Positions 6,438 through 9,972 of a DNA stretch of 9,972 bases are shown here, in pieces. Origin of the DNA: Janthinobacterium lividum (GTDB lineage Bacteria; Pseudomonadota; Gammaproteobacteria; Burkholderiales; Burkholderiaceae_D); the NCBI GenBank assembly GCA_945864765.1, contig CAMBDR010000086.1, forward strand, positions 1-9,972, read 5' to 3'. The notes beneath the pieces are model-generated. The model did no database searches and was not told where the DNA came from. It saw only the letters and a list, made by a program, of their open reading frames with translations. Both the position numbers and the translations under genes were made by a program. Each line of letters opens with the position of its first letter. Position 1 is the stretch's first letter.

Positions 6438-7697
6438 TTGAGTACTTTGTATATTCGCCACCCCTCCAAGGCCAGCGTCGATAGCGCGCATGGCGCGCTC
6501 GCCTGCCCGTTTGCGATGGTGTCCAATAGCGGTGCGATTGAACGCCAGGGCGCGCTACCGCTGACGGGCATGAATAATATGATCGATGAAGCGCAGCAAG
6601 TCACCGTCTTGCTCGCTGCCAGCGATGTCTCCTTACTGCGCCTGAAATTACCACCCCTCTCGGCGACCCGCCTGAAAGCCGCTTTACCGAATATGGTGGA
6701 AGATCAAATCGTGAGCGACCCGGCCGACTGTGTGGTGGTAGCGCACCAGGGCGCAGCAGGTGCGGATGGCATGCGCATGGTGGCCGTGGCCGAACGCGCA
6801 TGGCTGGAAAAGCTGAATAAAACGCTACGCGACCTGGGTGCCAGCAAAATTGTGATGTTGCCAACCCAACTGTGTTTATCCCACAACGGTGATGGCGTCA
6901 GCGCCGCCATCAGCGAAATGAGCGAAGCGGCCGATGCAGCCATCGATTTAAGCGTGCGCCTCAACGCCGACAGCGCCATGGGGATTCCGGTTTTACCCGA
7001 ACTGGCGCATATTGAAGCCAATATCGTCGAAACCGTGCGCGCCCTCGTGCCACAAGGCCCGATTCACCTCTGCGTACCCGCCAATCAATTAGCCAACTAT
7101 CAGGCACTGCACAGCGATCTGACCGAAGGGATTGAATTCCAGGCCGACCAATGGAGCCACTGGCTGGCGGGCGCACCCGCTGCCGGCGTGGATTTAATGC
7201 AAGGCCTGGTGGCTGGTGGTGCTGGCGATTTTGCCTGGGCGCGCTGGCGCTGGCCTTTGGTTTTACTCGGTTTGGTGCTACTCACCCATATTGCCGCACT
7301 CAATTACCAATGGCTAAAGTTGCGCAGCGAAGCCACCGTGCTGCGTAAATCGATGATGCTGTCATTTACCCAGGTTTTCCCCAAAGAACCGGTCAGCTCT
7401 GACCTGCCCGCCCAAATTCGCAAAAAAATCAGCACTGGCAAAGTCACCAGCGGCGAACCAGCCCCCTATGATTTTGCCGCCCTGGCTGCCGCCTTTGGCG
7501 ATGCATGGAACACCATTTCGCAAGGGCGTAAGTTAGCCAGCATTGCAGGGATCGAATACAAAGACAAAGTGCTGGTGGTACGCCTGAAAACCGATGGCGA
7601 AATACCACTTAAAGAAATGGATCAAGCCTTGGCGGCACGCAACATCGCCATTAAATCAACCGCCCCCGACACCTGGGAAATTCGGAGTACCCTATGA
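6438..7697 (+). CDS. gspL: Type II secretion inner-membrane protein GspL
   Basis: Bitopic inner-membrane protein that couples the GspE ATPase in the cytoplasm to GspM and the pseudopilus. It has 419 residues. The cytoplasmic actin-like part (about 1-265) starts MSTLYIRHPSKA. The conserved D-L-M-Q-G (252-256) precedes a single membrane helix, PLVLLGLVLLTHIAALN (273-289), which is followed by a periplasmic ferredoxin-like domain to residue 419. The start is TTG at 6438: it gives the expected N-terminus, an in-frame TAA lies upstream at 6396-6398, and no ATG lies between. Only a weak purine stretch (GCGAGA) precedes it. The stop overlaps gspM by 4 nt. The TTG start and the repeat-filled gap upstream suggest its level is set separately from gspG-K, which is inference. 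Confidence 0.95.
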   Translation: MSTLYIRHPSKASVDSAHGALACPFAMVSNSGAIERQGALPLTGMNNMIDEAQQVTVLLAASDVSLLRLKLPPLSATRLKAALPNMVEDQIVSDPADCVVVAHQGAAGADGMRMVAVAERAWLEKLNKTLRDLGASKIVMLPTQLCLSHNGDGVSAAISEMSEAADAAIDLSVRLNADSAMGIPVLPELAHIEANIVETVRALVPQGPIHLCVPANQLANYQALHSDLTEGIEFQADQWSHWLAGAPAAGVDLMQGLVAGGAGDFAWARWRWPLVLLGLVLLTHIAALNYQWLKLRSEATVLRKSMMLSFTQVFPKEPVSSDLPAQIRKKISTGKVTSGEPAPYDFAALAAAFGDAWNTISQGRKLASIAGIEYKDKVLVVRLKTDGEIPLKEMDQALAARNIAIKSTAPDTWEIRSTL

Positions 7698-8182
7698 GTG
7701 AATCCGCATCATTCGACAATTTTTGGCAAGAACGCAGCCAGCAAGAGCGCAAAATGATCAGTTTTGCCGCCATTTTTGGGCTGGCTGCCGTATTGTATTT
7801 GCTAGCCTTTGCCCCCGCCATGGATGGCCATGCGCAATTACAAAAAGATTTACCCAAATTACGCCAGGAAGCGGCACAAACCCAGGCCTTGATTCAGGAG
7901 GCACAGCGCTATGCCAGTGTTGCGCCGCCGAATGTCACCCCCATCACCAAAGAAAGCCTGGAGCAAATGATGAGTCAACGTGGCTTAACCCCCGCCAGCA
8001 TGTCATTCACCAGCGACTTTGCGGTCGTCAAACTGAACAACGTCTCCTTCGCCAATTTGGCGAGCTGGCTGGCTGAAGTGCAAAAAACCAGTCGGATTTC
8101 GGTTTTGGAAGCATCCATCGTGGCACAATCGACGGTTGGCAATGTCAATGCCAGCCTGACCTTACGGCAACAATTGCAATGA
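7694..8182 (+). CDS. gspM: Type II secretion inner-membrane protein GspM
   Basis: Small inner-membrane partner that stabilises GspL and links it to the pseudopilus. It has 162 residues: a short cytoplasmic N-terminus (FWQERSQQERKM, the usual W-x-x-R-x-x-x-E-R pattern), one membrane helix at about 22-40, a helical periplasmic segment (47-74, probably coiled coil) and a C-terminal ferredoxin-like domain with FANLASWLAEVQKTSRISVLEASI (119-142). The ATG overlaps the gspL stop as ATGA and has GGAG at 7684-7687, 6 nt upstream. The protein family is poorly conserved, so the call rests on topology, the FANLASWL motif and position between L and N. Confidence 0.93.
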   Translation: MSESASFDNFWQERSQQERKMISFAAIFGLAAVLYLLAFAPAMDGHAQLQKDLPKLRQEAAQTQALIQEAQRYASVAPPNVTPITKESLEQMMSQRGLTPASMSFTSDFAVVKLNNVSFANLASWLAEVQKTSRISVLEASIVAQSTVGNVNASLTLRQQLQ

Positions 8183-8955
8183 TGCGTCTGGTATGGTGGT
8201 TGGGGGCAGCACTGCTGACGATATTATTAACAGTTTTGTTTTTTTTACCCGCAGCATGGTTGGTCGATGTGGTTGAAAAACAAACGGCAGGCAGGCTGAC
8301 TTTAGGCGACCCGCAAGGCAGCATTTGGCATGGTTCAGCATTTATTGGCGGCGCACCCGGTCGGAATGATCCGGTCACGCCGTTGCTACCGGGGCGCTTT
8401 ACCTGGCAACTCTCGCCCATGGTGCTGCTGGGCCAGGTGCAGATGCGGCTGGAAAACCCGGCGGCATTGAGTGCGCCAGTACAGATAACAGGCGGTTGGA
8501 GCGATTGGCAAGTGAGTGCGGGCAGTATTACCCAACCCGCAGAACGGCTGGCAGGATTGGGGGCACCCTTGAACACGCTCAGGCCTTCCGGTGAAATGCG
8601 GCTCAAGTGGGATACCTTGAATTTGCAGCGCCAAGGTCAGCAAGTGGATTTACGTGGCAAAACCACACTGGAATTGAACGATATTGGTTCTGCCGTATCT
8701 AGTATCAAACCATTGGGCACTTACCAACTCACGATGCAGTGGGAAGGTCAGCAAGCGCAAATGGTACTCGCAACAGTGAAAGGGCCGTTGCTCTTGTCAG
8801 GAAAAGGCCAAATGCAAAACGGCCATGTCGATTTTTCTGGCAATGCGCAGGCGGCCAAAGGGGAAGAAGAAAATTTGGCGACTTTACTCAATTTATTGGG
8901 TCAGCGCCGCACAGCAGGCGACAAAAACATTATTGCTTTAGAGTTTAGACAATGA
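8179..8955 (+). CDS. gspN: Type II secretion protein GspN
   Basis: Accessory T2SS component found only in some systems; its exact role is unsettled. It has 258 residues, with an N-terminal membrane anchor (about 5-26) and a periplasmic body rich in beta strands. LPAAWL (23-28) followed by TAGRLTLGDPQGSIWHGSA (36-54) is the recognisable GspN signature. Two consecutive ATG codons (8179 and 8182) can both serve as start; the first overlaps the gspM stop by 4 nt. The stop in turn overlaps the gspD ATG by 4 nt, so gspM, gspN and gspD are probably translationally coupled. Confidence 0.93.
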   Translation: MMRLVWWLGAALLTILLTVLFFLPAAWLVDVVEKQTAGRLTLGDPQGSIWHGSAFIGGAPGRNDPVTPLLPGRFTWQLSPMVLLGQVQMRLENPAALSAPVQITGGWSDWQVSAGSITQPAERLAGLGAPLNTLRPSGEMRLKWDTLNLQRQGQQVDLRGKTTLELNDIGSAVSSIKPLGTYQLTMQWEGQQAQMVLATVKGPLLLSGKGQMQNGHVDFSGNAQAAKGEEENLATLLNLLGQRRTAGDKNIIALEFRQ

Positions 8956-9972
8956 AAAAAACATTCACCATGGCTATTACAAAAAAACCCACTCCAAGTC
9001 GCACTCAGGCGAATCCGTTCATGCATCCGCTTTTAAAACCACTGGCCTTATCCACCTTATCCACCTTATCCAGCTGGCACCGACTCGGCCTTGGCGCAGC
9101 CTTGGCTTGCGCCTTGGTGAGTGGCAACTTGGCGGCCGAGGAAAAAGGGCAAGAAGCAACGCTGAGCATGGTCAATGCCGATATTGAATCGGTGGTCAAG
9201 GCGGTAGGCCATTACGTTGGCATTACCTTTATTGTCGATCCGCGCGTCAAGGGCACCATGACGCTGGCCCCGGAAAAGCCACTCTCCAAGGCCGACACCT
9301 TAAAGCTACTCAGCTCCACCCTGCGCCTGACGGGCAATGCGCTGGTCATGGGCGATGGCTTTGCCAAAGTGGTGCCGGAATCCGAAGCCAAGCTGCACAG
9401 CAGCCCGACTCAAATTGCGCCACTCGCCAACCCGGTCAAGGGTGATCAGATTGTGAGCCAAATCTTCCGCCTCAATTATGAATCATCCACCAATTTGGTG
9501 ACCATTTTACGTCCGCTGATTTCGCCCAACAATACCGTCAATGCCAACCCCGGCAATAACACCTTAATCATTACCGACTATGCCGACAACGTCACGCGCC
9601 TGGGCAAAATCATCGCCGCGCTCGACACCCCGCCCAATAGCGATATCGATGTCATTCCGATCCGCCATGCGATTGCCTCCGACATTGCCACCATGGTCGC
9701 GCGTTTAACCGAAAACAATGCTGGCCCGGATGGTGGCCGCATCAGCGCCTTGGCCGACCCACGCACCAACTCCATCGTGCTACGCGCCCCTTCGCTGGCG
9801 CGCGCCAATTTTGCCAAATCCCTGATCGCCAAGCTCGATCAACCGACCACGCAAATCGGCAAGGTGCATGTGGTGTATTTAAAAAATGCCGACGCCACCA
9901 AACTGGCGCAAACCTTGCGCGCCGTGGTCTCGTCCGACAGTTCCAGCGGTGCCGCCAGCAGCAGCGCCAGCC
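8952..9972 (+). CDS. gspD: Type II secretion outer-membrane secretin GspD, N-terminal 340 residues
   Basis: Secretin that forms the outer-membrane channel of the T2SS. The frame is open to the window edge, so the membrane-embedded secretin domain lies outside. From the ATG at 8952 (4-nt overlap with gspN) there is a long N-terminus: about 44 residues before the hydrophobic core LGLGAALACALVSG (45-58), with signal peptidase cleavage likely near residues 60-63. N0 runs about 68-147 (TLSMVNADIESVVKAVG to KVVPES), N1 about 164-226 (IFRLNYESSTNLVTILRPLI), N2 about 231-297 (DVIPIRHAIASDIATMVARL), and N3 begins at VHVVYLKNADATKLAQTLR (305-323) with its usual Ser-rich insert as the window ends. In-frame ATGs at residues 7 and 24 could be the true start; M24 (9021) would give a more ordinary signal peptide but would lose the overlap with gspN. 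Confidence 0.96.
   Translation, partial: MKKTFTMAITKKPTPSRTQANPFMHPLLKPLALSTLSTLSSWHRLGLGAALACALVSGNLAAEEKGQEATLSMVNADIESVVKAVGHYVGITFIVDPRVKGTMTLAPEKPLSKADTLKLLSSTLRLTGNALVMGDGFAKVVPESEAKLHSSPTQIAPLANPVKGDQIVSQIFRLNYESSTNLVTILRPLISPNNTVNANPGNNTLIITDYADNVTRLGKIIAALDTPPNSDIDVIPIRHAIASDIATMVARLTENNAGPDGGRISALADPRTNSIVLRAPSLARANFAKSLIAKLDQPTTQIGKVHVVYLKNADATKLAQTLRAVVSSDSSSGAASSSAS
9048..9074 (+). repeat. Three 9-bp tandem repeats in the gspD leader
   Basis: TTATCCACC, TTATCCACC and TTATCCAGC in direct tandem, coding LST-LST-LSS (residues 33-41) just before the hydrophobic core of the signal peptide. Short and nearly perfect. Confidence 0.8.

Overview
The window looks like chromosomal DNA of a betaproteobacterium of moderate GC content. 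The order Burkholderiales, and perhaps an Oxalobacteraceae-like lineage, is my inference from the style of the FadD and Gsp proteins; no rRNA or other phylogenetic marker is present. No phage, transposon, CRISPR array, tRNA or rRNA is visible. Coding density is high and the genes are intact apart from two cut by the window edges.

Left part (1-2794, minus strand): a long-chain acyl-CoA synthetase gene (fadD-like, C-terminal end outside the window) lies downstream of a gene for a soluble two-component protein. That protein has a receiver domain at the N-terminus and a histidine kinase core at the C-terminus. The two genes are 55 bp apart and could be co-transcribed. A 387-bp divergent intergenic region (2795-3181) separates them from the right part. 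It is AT-rich near its right end and carries candidate promoter elements and a small perfect palindrome.

Right part (3182-9972, plus strand): a type II secretion system (T2SS) operon in the order gspG-H-I-J-K-L-M-N-D. GspG is the major pseudopilin, and H, I, J and K are the minor pseudopilins that form the tip of the pseudopilus. L and M are inner-membrane assembly proteins, N is an inner-membrane accessory protein, and D is the outer-membrane secretin (first 340 residues only). Most junctions overlap by 4 or 8 nt or are gaps of under 10 nt, which points to one translationally coupled unit. The exception is a 142-bp gap between gspK and gspL, filled by an unusual 11-bp tandem repeat with T-tracts in helical phase. 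No gspC, gspE, gspF or gspO is in the window; E and F may follow gspD.

The system itself is a known one, and I see no evidence for a wholly new system. The least ordinary feature is a set of short-period tandem repeats inside the operon: 12-bp units in the gspJ leader, 9-bp Asn-Gln-Pro units in gspK, 11-bp units between gspK and gspL, and 9-bp units in the gspD leader. The gspK repeat sits where I would expect a conserved part of the GspK fold.
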